A DNA stretch of 64,000 bases from Diogma glabrata (GCA_963693315.1 OY856186.1:91677554-91741553), one strand, 5' to 3'. Positions 40,430 to 53,125 are shown, numbered from the stretch's first letter. Numbers and translations are program-made. The notes: a model not told the origin generated them from the letters alone.

Positions 40430-41159
40430 GAAGCGATAAGTCATCTTTGAAACAGGTCATCGCAGAATCTCATCAGTGGATTTTACAGTTGTTTAAAATA
40501 TTTTTGAAATGAAGATTGAAACGATATTGGCTTAGTATTAGCACTTTTTTTTAGATTATAATAATATATAAACCTCGCACTGGATTTAGGACTTCCTTGG
40601 ATACAAAATTTTTAAGAAAATTCTTTTATTTTTGCTAAAAAAAGACGCAAAAATAATTTAATATTTTGTCCGGTATTTTGTGAAATCATAACTGTTTAAC
40701 GTGTATGGTTTGATTTGGAACATTTGATGAGGAAACATTTCTACAAAGATTTTAATCGAGCTTAAATAAAATTTTCGAATGATCGAAGAGCAACCAGGTA
40801 CGTCGAATCACGAATGCAACTGATCTGGGAAACTAATTTTACTGTCATTAAAAAAAATGCGACGTGAATTAATACACATTAAAATCAATTCTAAAGGGAG
40901 AGATTCTGGCGACGATGAAAATCAGGCCAGTGTGATTGATTCAGGAGAAAGAATATATAAAGAAACACATATGGTGGATGAGAATGAACAATATGAGGAA
41001 GCAATTCCATACAATGATGTCCAAAATTAAATTCTATAACAACATTTGACGGTGAATCGAATTATAGAATTCAATCTTTAGCCGAAGAGATCGAAAGGAG
41101 ACCAAATGAATTGGACACACAGACAAAAGAAATTTAAAGCTGAAACCTGATCTAATAAC

Positions 41160-41705
41160 TTTTAGAAAGTTCATCAAATTTCAGAATTTTCAGAAAAATA
41201 AGTAGTGCTGAGATATACATATAGGCAATGGCAGGTACGAACAAAAACGAATGATGAAAGTTTGGAGAATTATTTCATGTTAATGCGTGAACTTGGATTA
41301 ATGGGTGGAGTAGAAGATTAATCTGTGATTAAGTACACATTTAAAGATATCATACTGCCACTAACAAGTTGCTATTGTATAGATTTACAACGGTTGACGA
41401 ATATGAGCAAAAACTGAAGTTGTATTCCCAATTTAAGATAGAAAACAACAACGCAATTGGAAAACTAGCTACACTCAGAACTAGTTGAAGATGTCCGAAT
41501 AAGAAAAAAAAAATAAGAAAATAAAATCAGACTGGAGATGTCCGAATAAGAATAAAGAAGTTAAGAGTTTTGAGTGTATTAATTTTGGACATATCGCCCC
41601 GGAATACCCCGAAGATGATGATGAAAAAGAAACTGATTCTAACAAATCTCATGCTGACAATGAGCTACCTCAAACCGATGTTGGCAATAAGGAAGACGAT
41701 TAGTT
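41160..41705 (+). pseudogene. Retroelement Gag remnant
   Basis: Gag packages element RNA. A capsid-like segment reads YRQWQVRTKTNDESLENYF, then MRELGLMGGVED, a stop, and SVIKYTFKDI. A nucleocapsid remnant at ~41535-41700 reads FECINFGHIAPEY; two of the zinc-knuckle cysteines expected there are Phe and Tyr. An acidic tail (PEDDDEKETDSNKSH) ends at TAG near 41703. Stops and frame changes interrupt it throughout. The family is judged from the WQ..R...ESL.NYF pattern. Confidence 0.55.
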
Positions 41706-41839
41706 ATACGAATCTTTTGTTGTAGAAGAATTTTGCAGTCAGTGAACAAGTCACTGACATTAAATTTAGCAATTGTGAAGAAGATAAATTACAACTGACG
41801 ACGAGTAGCTTATAGAGAAGACTTGTGGTCGTTAATCGT

Positions 41840-42038
41840 ACACTGAAACAAAAAATTCGGTCACTACAACCTGTTTTGTGCCAACCGTATGTTTTCTGTC
41901 ACAATAGATTCAAATTTGGTTTTTGTTTCTTCAAATTTGGTTTTTGAAGAAAAGACAACCGAATTTGAGGTTATTCTAACAGAAAACATTCGGTTGGCAC
42001 AGGAGAGGTTGCAGTCACCAAGTTTTTCTTTTACTGTT
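41840..42038. mobile_element. Palindromic MITE nested in the LTR element
   Basis: The left arm CACTGAAACAAAAAATTCGG, GTCACTACAACCT, TTTTGTGCCAACCG, ATGTTTTCTGT recurs inverted on the right (ACAGAAAACAT, CGGTTGGCACA, AGGTTGCAGTCAC, CTGTTG). The centre is a repeated TTCAAATTTGGTTTTTG word. Confidence 0.7.
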
Positions 42039-42763
42039 GACGTATGACCAAACCAAAAGACGACATTGCTGAAGATGAGATGAGATGCTAAAGCTTCAAG
42101 ATGGCCGAATTTTTAAGATCACTCTGTACCGTAATTCTTTGCTTGATTGATTATAAATTATAACTGAGGTAGTTCTTTATTGAATTGAATTTTGAGCGTA
42201 TATATATATCATCAATAAAATAAAATTGTGAGCTGGGGAAGGGTTAAAAATCTTTTATGGTCAATATGAATGCGGTACGTCATATGAAAAAGCACTAAGC
42301 TTAAGAAACATTGCAATTTCTTTTAAAATTTTGCAGTGCGCAGTTTTCGAATTATTTTCAACTTTATGTTGGTTATTTTCACGACACCGCTGGCATCCTT
42401 TCCCACATTTTCGTCGCTAACAACATTAATCTACTGGTATTTAGTTTTAATATAATTTAGTTGTTTATCATTCTAAATAACGCAGCATCACTTAATTTAA
42501 AAGCATCATACTTGCACGGTTCAATCATACAATTTAATACAGATTAAGAGTAATATAGGTAACCATTCAGTATCAAAATATTTCTAGTATTAAACATTTA
42601 TTTACAGCCATATATAAAAATAAGAATGTTTTTAAAAAGAGAAATTCCCACACAATAATATACATATACAACAATCGGTACGGATAATTTTGAAAATGTT
42701 AACAACCGGTACGGGCGTACCGTTCCGTACCGGCTGAATATCACCAATGCACTAAGTTATATG

Positions 42764-45700
42764 TACAGATATTATCAGATACAGATATTATTGAGCTCTT
42801 AAAAAAGCGTGAGTTTAGAAGACCTTCTCCCTTCCCACTCTGTTGCCTAAAAACAAATCAGCTCTTTGTCATACATATTTGCATCTTTTTTATAGTGTCA
42901 TCAAAATTCATTTACGAACGAATTTTGTATGCTCCAACAAACATTAAAAACAGTGAGAACCTATTGTATGATGGACTCCCCAACCCTTTGTCCAATGTAC
43001 CCCAAAAGTTAACTAAATCTATATAATATTGATTGAGACCTTTAACCAACGTTTCGAGGAAATTAATTTGTAAATGAAGGCTATACTAGGGATAAACACA
43101 CAAAAAAACTTTTTAGCCAAAATTGGCAAAGCGTTGGTACGCAGAAGTATTGAAAGCAGTAGCAAAACCTGATATACTAAGTTTCAGTACGATTGAAATC
43201 CAACATTAGAAGTTATTGAAAATTCAAACTTAAAGGTGTTCAGGAGACCCCCCTTCAAATTTTCCAATTTTAAAATGAACCCAGATCTTTCATTTTCAAG
43301 TGAACCTGGTTGTAAACCAAAATTTTATCAACATTCCATGCGTTTTTTTCACGAATCCACTTACCCACCCACCTACAGGCACTGTGAAATTGAGGTTTTG
43401 TAATTATTTACTAAATCAATTATGGCCCTAGTTGAAAATTGATTTATGACTATTATAAAATCAAAAATAGTCACAGAAATAGGCCAAATGTAAAACGCAT
43501 ATTAGACGATAAAAATACCTTGTATTAAAAAACAAATACTTGCCCATGAAGCCTGGACATTAAACTGCACAATATGAAGTATAATTAGAGCTGTACCTCA
43601 AACTTATTGACTGATGGTTTCTCAAGCAATGAAATTGAAATTTGACCTTTTTTGAAAAATTATCAACTTCGAGACCGTTTAACTTTTAAGACCAGCCAGA
43701 GTAACCCATGCTGTTTTAAATTTTTCTAATTCCTTTCATATATTTTGTATAATTATTTTTTAATTATTCTTTATTGTGTAATTATTCTAAAAGTTATTGC
43801 TCTGGGTCACTTATGATCTTAGCAGATATTTAGTCAGATAACAAGGCAAAAAAGCAACGGAAACAACATTTCGAACCTTGGCCCTCAAAGCCATGAGTGA
43901 GCTACCAAATTATTTATGCTAACATCTACGTAGTATCAAGTAGAACCCACATTAAAAAATGTCATGGATGACTCATGGTTTTATAAAGTAGAATCATCAT
44001 ATAATTCATATGATTTACTCATGAGTCGTGAACTAAAGCTTCGACCTCTATTCAAGGCCAAACACACTAGAATTAGAGGTGATAAACTCCACTTTTTCTT
44101 ATCGTAGTACTACTAATATATCCTGAAAATTTTAGGGAAATCGAAAGTATTAACTATCACACCCTCCCTCATATACACTTTGTCCAAATTTAACAAAAAA
44201 AATTACTCTTAACAATGGTTGAAAAAACTATTATATGGCGAAGTCAAATTATATTTTTATTAGTGTGCTCGTTAGAACAATAGAGAATTGTGTACCATAA
44301 ATTTATTAACATTTATAGTTTTACATTTATTTACTATAGTTCTGGATTAACAAACTTCTCTTTAAAGTAGACAGTGTTAAACTTAGTAGTTCCAATTGCC
44401 AGTACCCCAATATCAGTATTATCCTCTGCAGCGTTATTTTAAAGAGTCACGAGATGATACAACTAGCAAAACTTAATCTTTATTTTCTAATGATGTTAGT
44501 TTCCCAACAATGACTGTTAAATTTAAAATTAAGGTGTTGAAAATTTAAAAAATCATTTAAAATAATTAAATCTCTTAGATGATTTAGAGTTTTTCGATCT
44601 AAATAAAAAACACAAACTAATTACATGTTATATCAATAATAAAATAAAGTTGTGGGCAGGCAAGGGTTTCAAACGTAGTTATAGCTTTTAAGTTATCTCA
44701 ATATTAATTTGTTAAATAAATAATAATTGAAATATTTGATTGAAATTTAAACGAACATCAGATGATTTTTTCAAACCTTTTGGAAACGTATATAAGGAGT
44801 TTTATGCCTTTAACATCAAAGAAAACATAAATCATTCAAAGTATATGAAAATCTTGACTGTATCATTTCATAATGTTATGAAAGTCATATTTCAATTAAA
44901 GTTTTTCTTAAACATATTGTAATAACTAATAATTACATATCGTAGATAGATATTACCTACATATACGTGAAATAAATAACTTACATATCTGGAAATGACA
45001 TGTTGAATATTCGTTTAACTATACGAGTTATGGTTTGAGAAATATTATAAATTCATAAATATTGAAAACTGTCTCGAAATATTCGAAAAATAATTTTCAT
45101 ATTTTTATTACAACGAACATTTTGCTTAGGTTTAATCGATAAATTTAATGTTTAAATGCATGTTGTCAGATTGTGTTCAATAGAGGAAATTGATTGCTCT
45201 AAAAATCAAACGAATTTGTCCCCCCTTTAAATATATATCTAGTTGATGACTAACTAATGCCTGCTTAAGATCTTGTTTGTAAAAACATAGTTTGGAGTTA
45301 ATGCAATAAAATAAACCATTCTGTCTGGATTATAACTATTATCTAATGATCTTATTATTTTATTAAGTCAATAAACAATTTTTTATACGATCATTTGAAT
45401 CATAATAATATGATTGAGTGAGTACTAAACAACAAACAAACTAAATAAAGCAAATTGTTTTCGATTTTCTTAAATAAATATACAATGCAGATGGGATTTG
45501 GATTTTGTTATTCAAATATCATGAATCAGTTTACATGTTTACTGTCTGTATTGTATTTAAAAAAATAAAATAAAATGGTTTATCACAATTATCGTACCAA
45601 AAATCTAGGGATACAATAAAATGGGATTTAATGATATGATTTAAAACGAAGTTTAGATAAAACAAAATGATGTGTGGGAAGCATACTTAGGTCTTAGACA

Positions 45701-48512
45701 ATAGCCGTATTTTATTTGCCAAATTACACTAACAATTTCATGTATCGAAATCCAAATCTGACAAAATAGTTGGTTTTGAAAAGCCAGAATTGTATTTTAG
45801 TTCGCGTACTCAACATGTCATTTTTTATGTCGTCATTTTTTATTTCTAAAAGTTGTCATAATTTCAAAATTTTGAAGTTTTGAAAATTTGACTTTAGTAT
45901 TTATTAATAAAAATGTAAGTATAATAAGTATAAATAATGTAAGTATATTAACACGCAGAACTAAACAAATTATAACAATAATTAATAAAAAATCAAATAA
46001 ATAAGTTTGCTGACTTTTATATTTTTTATTTACTTCCTGAACAAGGACTACCGTCTACCAACCTCCAGAATACACTTGATATCCAAATCGAATTCTATGG
46101 TTCATTTTATTTAAAAATTGCGTACTGACAGTTCAATTCGAATTCCGATTGGGCAAATAAAATACTACTAATATTAAATTGAAAAGTGATATTAAAATAT
46201 CGTGCTGCGACCAAACGTATTTGTTGCTCCTCTTCTATTTTCTCTACTGATGATCCAGTCCGATTCCTCATTCACACAACCATTTATTCCAGCATCATTT
46301 TGGAACCTCTAAATATGAAGAGGGTTCTGTGTATGCAGGTCATGCTCGTTAATATATAATAACTCACATATTATGCCTTCTTATCTTTCTGTTCCCATTA
46401 GCACTTGTCATAGTATCTGGAATTTTTTTATTAAGACTTGACAATTAAATTAAATTAAAGTCGTTAAACTATTCTGTAATTTCGGTCCGCATTCTGTCAT
46501 GCATTATTTCTACTCCAGTTTACAAAATACACTTTGACTGTCCAATAAGATGTCAATCATCTTGCTGCGATAATTTCTTAAGGAAGATGCTAAAGTAGGA
46601 GCTAGTGGTTCAAAGTATTTAGTTGTCAGTGCAAATTCCCAGCGCCATCACCTCCTTCGTTTTTCTAGGTTTTGCCCAACCGCACGGAAAAAATTGAACT
46701 TTACAAAATAAAGCTAGAAATCTAATTATTAATAAAGTTAGAGTTATTTACTACTATTTGAAATAGTAATTTCCTCATTTTAACAAATAATCCTTAAAAG
46801 TTAGCAGTTGAACATAACAATTCACTGATTGTTTGCATAAAAATACTATTTTGAATAATAAAAACTACATGGTGGTCACTAAAAAAATAAAATGTAAAAT
46901 TTATAAGTCAAATATTAAATATTTATCGTTTGAAAACAATAAAAAATATGGCTTGAAGAGTAAAACTTACTGCTCAAAAGATAAAACTTATTTTGAGAGC
47001 TTTACTTTTCAATCTAAGGCCAATAACAAATATATTATAGTTAAATAACAAATGTTTTAAGTATTTTTATTATACCACATTTGTTAAAAATTAGGTATAA
47101 AAGGTTTAAAAATTAATAGATATATATTAAAAATTATTAGTTAATCATTTAAAAACTATACATATTTTATGATTATTTAACCAAAATTTAGTTAATTTTT
47201 TTCACTATCCCTTAAAAATGTTTTTTTTTGTTTATTTTATTTTATTTAGTTCATTTTTTCACCTATTTTTAAAAAACGTATTCCGTGTTGTGGAGCAACC
47301 CCAAATATGTACTTCAATAAAATATTTGTGTATTGAGGATCATTCGTTTAGTATAAATTTTGCTTTTTAATGAAAAGTTATCAATTATAAAAATATTCTA
47401 TAAATTGTGTTTAAAAAGTTTTAAAGATAGTGAAAGTGTACAATTATATTATAATTTTCTATAAACTAAAATATAATTGAACTTTTCTACTGATATATGA
47501 TAGTGAAATTTTAAAATTGTAAAATTATTCTAAAAACATCATAAAAATTGTAAGATTAACAAATTTACTAGATAATTTCTTCTATAAAGTGAGAATAAAG
47601 TGCTAATAATTTACTAAAAATAGTGAAATTTGTTTCAGTGATTTTTAATGTCTAATTCATTAAGGTTAAGTATATTAAAAGTTATTGGATTGCTTAATTA
47701 GAATTGCAAATTTAGTGTATAATCACAATAACGATTCCTAAATTTTTTAAACATTCATTAGAAATATGTTTACTTTGAAAGAATCATCGTCGTGCATATT
47801 GTAGAATTAAATTACTTTACAGATTGCCACAGCTATTTTTTACAAATATAGACTTTATAAGGACGAATTTATTTTAAATTATAATCGATCAAATATTGAA
47901 ACTGTTATGCCCTGTTCAAATTAAGGTTATTTTAAGCCCTTAAGTCCTTAAATTACATTGAATGCACACATGTGTCGGCAAAGTACAGCGAAAGACATTA
48001 AATTTCTAATAACAATAAAAAAAGACCATAAGAGCTTAATTGTCATTTTAATGTTTTAACTTCTATAGCTAATTCATATATTTTATAGTTTAAATTTATT
48101 TTTTGAGTTTTTTTTTGAATAATTCAAATGAGCAATTATGTAGTTAGTAGCTTTACAGTTTTTGAAACAATTACCTTGTTAGACATTCTGAAACAAAAAA
48201 ATTATTTCATAATCATTAGAAAAATCGCAGAGATGTTTGGGAGAAAATATTTTGTATTTTTTCAATAATTTGGTTTAACATTTGTAGTCATTTTTTCTTT
48301 TTATTTGCCCAGTAGAGTTAAAAAATTTGAACAATTAATTAAAGTTAATTTATAATTTTCCTAACAATCATTTCCTAACTGTATTATCTTATGAAGGAAC
48401 TTCGTGAATCTTATGAAGGAAAATGACATATCAAAATTATATTAATTAGAACGGTTGTGTTAAAAGACAATAGCAATAACCTTAAAAAACTACATTATCG
48501 ATAAATTTAAAT
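42764..48512. other. AT-rich sequence, no gene seen
   Basis: Nothing recognised over 5.7 kb except a possible SINE remnant at ~43868-43935. Small frames (44740-44922, 46833-47048) are Lys/Phe/Asn-rich as expected by chance in AT-rich DNA. Confidence 0.4.
43868..43935 (-). mobile_element. Possible tRNA-like SINE remnant
   Basis: On the minus strand TAGCTCACTCATGG resembles an A box and CAAGGTTCGAAATG a B box. They are too close together for an intact tRNA body. Weak call. Confidence 0.25.
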
Positions 48513-48779
48513 ATGGTAAATTGTCCGAAGCGTCGTTCTTTGCATGCTATTTTCTTCATGCAATTTTTACTTACGCAAGCAATATCGCTTGACAAAAACA
48601 AAAACCAATACAAATATAATGAATTCATCGAAAGAAATATCAGGTCTAAAAACCATCGTCTAAAAATTAATCTTTTACCTTATTATATAGAGCAATTTAT
48701 TAAGGCACAAACAAATTTTTCAGAACATCTACTTTTTGTCCAAACGTATATTTTGTCCAAACGTAACCATGTGAAATAA
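48513..48779 (+). CDS. Unrecognised 88-codon open frame
   Basis: Begins MVNCPKRRSLHAIFFMQFLL and ends at TAA after SKRNHVK. It has no domain I recognise. A hydrophobic stretch (AIFFMQFLLTQAIS) near the N-terminus and a basic body are the only features. It lies 200 bp upstream of other coding-like segments. It may be a gene remnant or chance. Confidence 0.2.
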   Translation: MVNCPKRRSLHAIFFMQFLLTQAISLDKNKNQYKYNEFIERNIRSKNHRLKINLLPYYIEQFIKAQTNFSEHLLFVQTYILSKRNHVK

Positions 48780-48975
48780 TTTTAATGAACATTGGATTCA
48801 TATGCTATGGAAAAGCAAAAGGAATAGATAAAATTGGAAATGAGCGATCACCATCTAAATTTTCAATGCTCATATCAAAAAGAGGATACGCAAGCTTTAG
48901 AAAATTAATAATAGTTGAATATTTGTATATTTATTTAAAACAACTATAATTATATACATATTTCTTATTTAATAG

Positions 48976-49672
48976 CTTGAATGTGATTTCGACGATTTGA
49001 AATACCCCGATGGAAAGAACTAATTCGTCGAAAATTGGTATTTTGTTCGAAACTAACTAAAGCATTTATTCATGGGACCACGAAGCCTCACAAAGCCGGA
49101 TTTTCTAGATATAGCAGTACAAATTACACGAACTTCAAGACGGTTGGTTGCAATTTTTTAATATTAATTAATTAGTCTTAATGATTAAATTTTATTCATT
49201 TTAATTAAACAGATGCTTTAAATTTGGCTGTTCCGCCTGCTATTGAATGCGTTTAAAAAAGCAGATGCATAAGCAACGGATTCAAGCGGCAAAAAGAAAA
49301 AGAAAAATATTCAAAATTTATGTACCAGCGCTGAAGAAAAAGGGGGATATATATGAAAATCCGAAGCAATTGGTGGATTTATTTTTCACTTTAAGGTATA
49401 GGTCCAAAAGAAATTTATGAGTCAATTTTTGATTTTTATCTATTTATTACTTGTTTTTTCAATACAAACATCAAACAATGTGAAAATGAATCTAAAAGGC
49501 TTGCGAAGTACGTGCGCCTCATACAGCAACGGACAATTGTATAGTAGGATCAATTGACAATATTATTTCTTACGACGTTTATGTAAATGACGTACAATAC
49601 TTAGAATCATCAAATCGTGCTGTGGAAGTTATAACCATGTGGAATTACAAATCCTTCTTGAGGATTTCTTGA
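48976..49672 (+). pseudogene. Possible gene remnant: several coding-like segments
   Basis: Four segments look less AT-driven than their surroundings. Segment 1 (~48976-49155): FDDLKYPDGKN, stop, FVENWYFVRN, stop, LKHLFMGPRSLTKPDFLDIA. Segment 2 (~49213-49255): ALNLAVPPAIECV after an AG acceptor-like site (TTAATTAAACAG). Segment 3 (~49267-49395): HKQRIQAAKRKRKIFKIYV ending FFTLR at AAG|GTATAG, a plausible donor. Segment 4 (~49500-49672): ACEVRAPHTATDNCIVGSID onward to ITMWNYKSFLRIS and TGA. I recognise no family. Internal stops suggest decay. Speculative. Confidence 0.25.
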
Positions 49673-49984
49673 AAATCAACTCTGTCATATTGAAAAGGCC
49701 TTTTTAAAACCATGAAATTAAAATTAATTAGTTTTAAGATTTTGCTGCGCTCCAAAGTAAATTTAAAATTGAAATACTTTTTTGTTATTAAAAATTCCAG
49801 GAAATAAAATATAAAAAAAATGCAAGGAAATAGTTTTTCAATTTATCCTATACCATAAGCATTTAATTTCCTTATCCCATTCCCGAGCTTAAACTATGGC
49901 TAGTATTGCTATCTAAAATAGCGCCACATTTTGTTTTCGACAATTCAATTATGTAAATGCTGAAAAACTTTCGTTGCCGTTTAT

Positions 49985-50123
49985 AATAGTATATTAAAAA
50001 ACTAGTTTCATAATGGACGATTTTATCGCACGCAATCTGTTTAGAAAACGACCCGCGCAGCGGGGAGTTTTCTAAAGGATAAGTGCGATAAAACGTCTTA
50101 TAAAACGAGTTTTTTATACTATT
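49985..50123. mobile_element. ~139-bp hairpin (MITE-like)
   Basis: AATAGTATATTAAAAAACTAG, ACGATTTTATCGCAC and GTTTAGAAAAC pair with GTTTTCTAAA, GTGCGATAAAACGT and GAGTTTTTTATACTATT, with bulges. The tip is a GC-rich CCCGCGCAGCGGG, itself a small stem. Minus-strand frame 50138-49872 is an artefact. Confidence 0.7.
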
Positions 50124-51080
50124 TTTTCTATTTTGCATTTTTTGTCTTGAAATTTGTAATGGATAGCCTGGAAGAATGCTTAAACACAGTGTATTATAGT
50201 CTCTGATTCTTTATTGTCATTTGTGATTACCATAAGTAACTTGTATTAGTTTTTTTATCCATCATTAACAGACACATTTTTCGTATAGTCTCAGGTTTAT
50301 TAGTTGTCAATTTCTTTATTAACCTGTACAGCTCGTAATAGTTTCTCATCCATTCACCATCAATGGCCACATTTCTCATAGTCCTCGTAACCCCTAGTCT
50401 TCTTATTTTTCCTAAAACTTACTTAAATTTTCAATAGCTGGACGGACATATTTGAAGAACAAAAAAATTGAACCAATTACACTAATTTTATTTATTAATT
50501 AATATAGTGCAGTGTTAATTAGTTTAAATTAATTAAAAATTTTCCTTAAATATTATCTATATAAACAGTAAAATTTGATTTTGCAATCCACTAAAATTGA
50601 CTCACTCTATGTTTTCATCCGATTAATTTCACCATACTTGAATTTGAATTCTCTAAACACCAACCGTAATTAAACAACGAAGTTTTCAAACCTCATAGCA
50701 GCTGTGCGTATTTGTCCAATCGTCAACATACAAAGAGTTACTATTCTGCTTTGTTAAACATTTGATTTATCTTTGTATGAATATTTTGCTTCAAACAATC
50801 TTTCCGTTATTGAACTGAACTTCACTGTACTGATATAGTAGATGGTAGTTTTGTAATACCTAACCATCATAACATCGATCGAACTTGCATTTAATTCATT
50901 TTTAATTCAATGATAAATGTTATTGATGTGTCGGAAATGTTTTGTATCACAAACTTGTTTTTGTGTAATAATATCAAATAACCAACAGTTTTGTGTAACT
51001 ATGAAAATTTCCCAACAATTGAAAACTTGATGGAAATTAATTTTATTACATCTAAAACACTGTATTCGAGTTGTTTCGAG
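50124..51080. other. AT-rich sequence, no gene seen
   Basis: No gene or element ends recognised. Confidence 0.4.
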
Positions 51081-51089
51081 ACTAAAAAT

Positions 51090-51290
51090 TTTGGGTATAT
51101 AATGTACGACTGTAATATATTCAGTCTCTCAGTTTAAGATTACGATTCACATAGTACTCGCGCGGCTAGTACTCTTTCACTCTGTCGTTTGACATCTCGG
51201 AGTCTAATTTAAAAACGTGTCGGTCCATGTTGTAAAATAAAAATAATTGTGCATTTTTTTTAAATAGAAAATATCGTGAGTGTATGTATA
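51090..51290 (+). promoter_or_regulatory. Promoter-like segment (or LTR remnant)
   Basis: GGGTATATAATG (TATA-like, ~51093) is followed about 25-30 bp later by TATTCAGTCTC, resembling an arthropod TCAGT initiator. The next 100 bp is GC-richer (TACTCGCGCGGCTAGTACTC), and GTAAAATAAAAATAATTGTG may be a polyadenylation signal. No partner LTR was found. Suggestive only. Confidence 0.25.
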
Positions 51291-51789
51291 AAATTAGTTT
51301 CAGTCCGTCCAATTCTGGTTTCTAATATATTTAAATTAAATTAATTTTAAAATGTTAATATTACGGTGATATATGTAGTTCTTAATTAATATCTAATGTG
51401 TTTTGGAATTTTATTATGTGTATTCATATTTTTTGGTTGAATGTGCAAAAAGTTAATTTAAAGTTTAATAAAAATAAATAACAGGTACTATTTATATATA
51501 TTTCTAATTAAATTCATTGTTACTATGCAATTTGAATAAAGCAATTTCATTATTATACACCAAAAAAATTAATGTGGGTTGATGGTGTTTGTGTGGAGTG
51601 AGACAAGTTTAGTGCTTGTTCATATTACATTCCAATGTTGCCGGGCTCAACATTTTGTATGAAATTTGCGGGACGGATAGGATTGAAGCATAAGGAATCC
51701 AAGTATTAATTTGATAAATTACGGAACTTAATAGCGCAACGGTTATACATAATTTTTGCTATTACGGCCGCATATTTTACATATTTTCA

Positions 51790-52095
51790 ATTTTGTTCAA
51801 CAAATAATTTAACTAGTATTGGTACAATTTATTACATCTTCTGGATTTCATCGCATACGTCAACAATTACCTTTTACCGTATTGCTTCACCATCATTGAT
51901 ACAAAGTTATTACAGTTCTACATCTCCGAATAATTTAACTGCTATTGGTACAATTTATTCCCCTTTTTGGATTTCAACGCATACGTCAACAATTACCTTT
52001 TACCGTATTGCTTCACCATCATTGATGCAAAATTGTTACAGTTCTGCTTCTACGAATAAGTTACCTGGTATTGGTACCATTTATTACCTTTTTTT
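51790..52095 (+). repeat. 126-bp tandem repeat, ~2.4 units
   Basis: TATTGGTACAATTTATT recurs at 51818, 51944 and (as GGTACCATTTATT) 52070, exactly 126 bp apart. CATACGTCAACAATTACCTT and TATTGCTTCACCATCATTGA repeat between. 126 is divisible by three, so the 67-codon frame at 51896-52099 repeats in phase. Confidence 0.85.
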
Positions 52096-52239
52096 TTAAT
52101 TCAACGCATCCTGCCACCACTACATGTCAACGTATTCGGCTGTAATTGCCATAATTGTTACCATACTCACCTGTGATTATAAATAGATTCGGCGCTTATG
52201 TTCGCAACCAGATACAACGTTTCTACTTATCATTTTGAT

Positions 52240-53125
52240 TCAACAATATTATCATTTAACGATTCTAATTAACGTTTTATTCAACCAAATTAACCAACGA
52301 TTATTTATTCAACGATTTTGATTGCAAATATATTCAACGTTTTTGCTACCAAATTTATTCAACGATTTTGATTGCAAATATATTCAACGTTTTTGCTACC
52401 AAGTTTATTCAACGATTTTGATACCAAATTTATTCAACGTTGTTGCTACCCAATTTATTCAACGATTTTGATAACAAATATATTCAACGATTTTGTTCAC
52501 AAATTTATTCAACGTTTTTTGATACCAACTTCATTCAACGATTTTGTTTACAAGTTTATTCAACGATTTTGATAACAAATATATTCAACGATTTTGTTCA
52601 CAAATTTATTCAACGTTTTTGATGACAAATTTAGTCAACGTTGTTGCTACCCAATTTATTCAACGATTTTGATACCAACTTTATTCAACGATTTTGTTTA
52701 CAAGTTTATTCAACGATTTTGATAACAACTATATTCAACGATTTTGTTCACAAATTTATTTAACGTTTTTTGATGACAAATTTATTCAACGATTTTGTTT
52801 ACAAGTTTATTCAACGATTTTGATACCAACTTTATTCAACGATTTTGTTTACAAGTTTATTGTTCACAAATTTATTCAACGTTTTTTGATGACAAATTTA
52901 TTCATCGATTTTGTTTACAAGTTTATTCAACGATTTTGATACCAAATTTATCCAACGTTGTTGCTACCAAATTTATTCAACGATTTTGATAACAAATATA
53001 TTCAACGATTTTGTTTACAAGTTTATTCAACGATTTTGATAACAAATATATTCAACGATTTTGTTTACAAATTCATTCAACGATTTTGCTAACCAATTTA
53101 TTCAACGGTTTTGACAACGATCTTG
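52240..53125 (+). repeat. ~25-bp minisatellite, about 33 units
   Basis: Units of the form TATTCAACGATTTTGATAAC plus AAATT. Variable slots are GATAAC/GATACC/TTTAC/TTCAC/GCTACC, with occasional GTTTTT or GTTGTTG versions. Unit length is mostly 25-26 bp, so reading frames cycle through three peptides (FNDFDNKYIQRFC, SQIYSTFF, and so on). Higher-order pairing of variants is visible. The overlapping frames here are by-products of the repeat. Confidence 0.92.

Larger units (their letters stand above)
40244..42228 (+). mobile_element. Degenerate Ty3/Gypsy-like LTR retroelement, gag only
   Basis: About 90 bp around TATAACTGAGGTAGTTCTTT and CATCAATAAAATAAAATT occur at both 40244-40335 and 42125-42226 as LTR pieces. 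The 5' copy continues to ~40411 and is followed by a primer-binding site. The 3' copy stops soon after the AATAAA signal. Only ~1.7 kb separates them and no protease, reverse transcriptase or integrase is seen. It is an internally deleted or non-autonomous copy. Confidence 0.7.
39902..42755. mobile_element. hAT-like element containing an LTR retroelement
   Basis: The left end TAGTGGTGATATTC and inverted right end TTAGTGCATTGGTGATATTC are related. CCGGTACG words follow inside both (AACAACCGGTACG at 39929; inverted near 42705-42735). The flanking octamers are CTTATATG (39894-39901) and GTTATATG (42756-42763), 7 of 8 identical, as expected for a hAT 8-bp duplication. No transposase is visible and the interior is largely the LTR element. 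The hAT assignment is inference. Confidence 0.5.
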
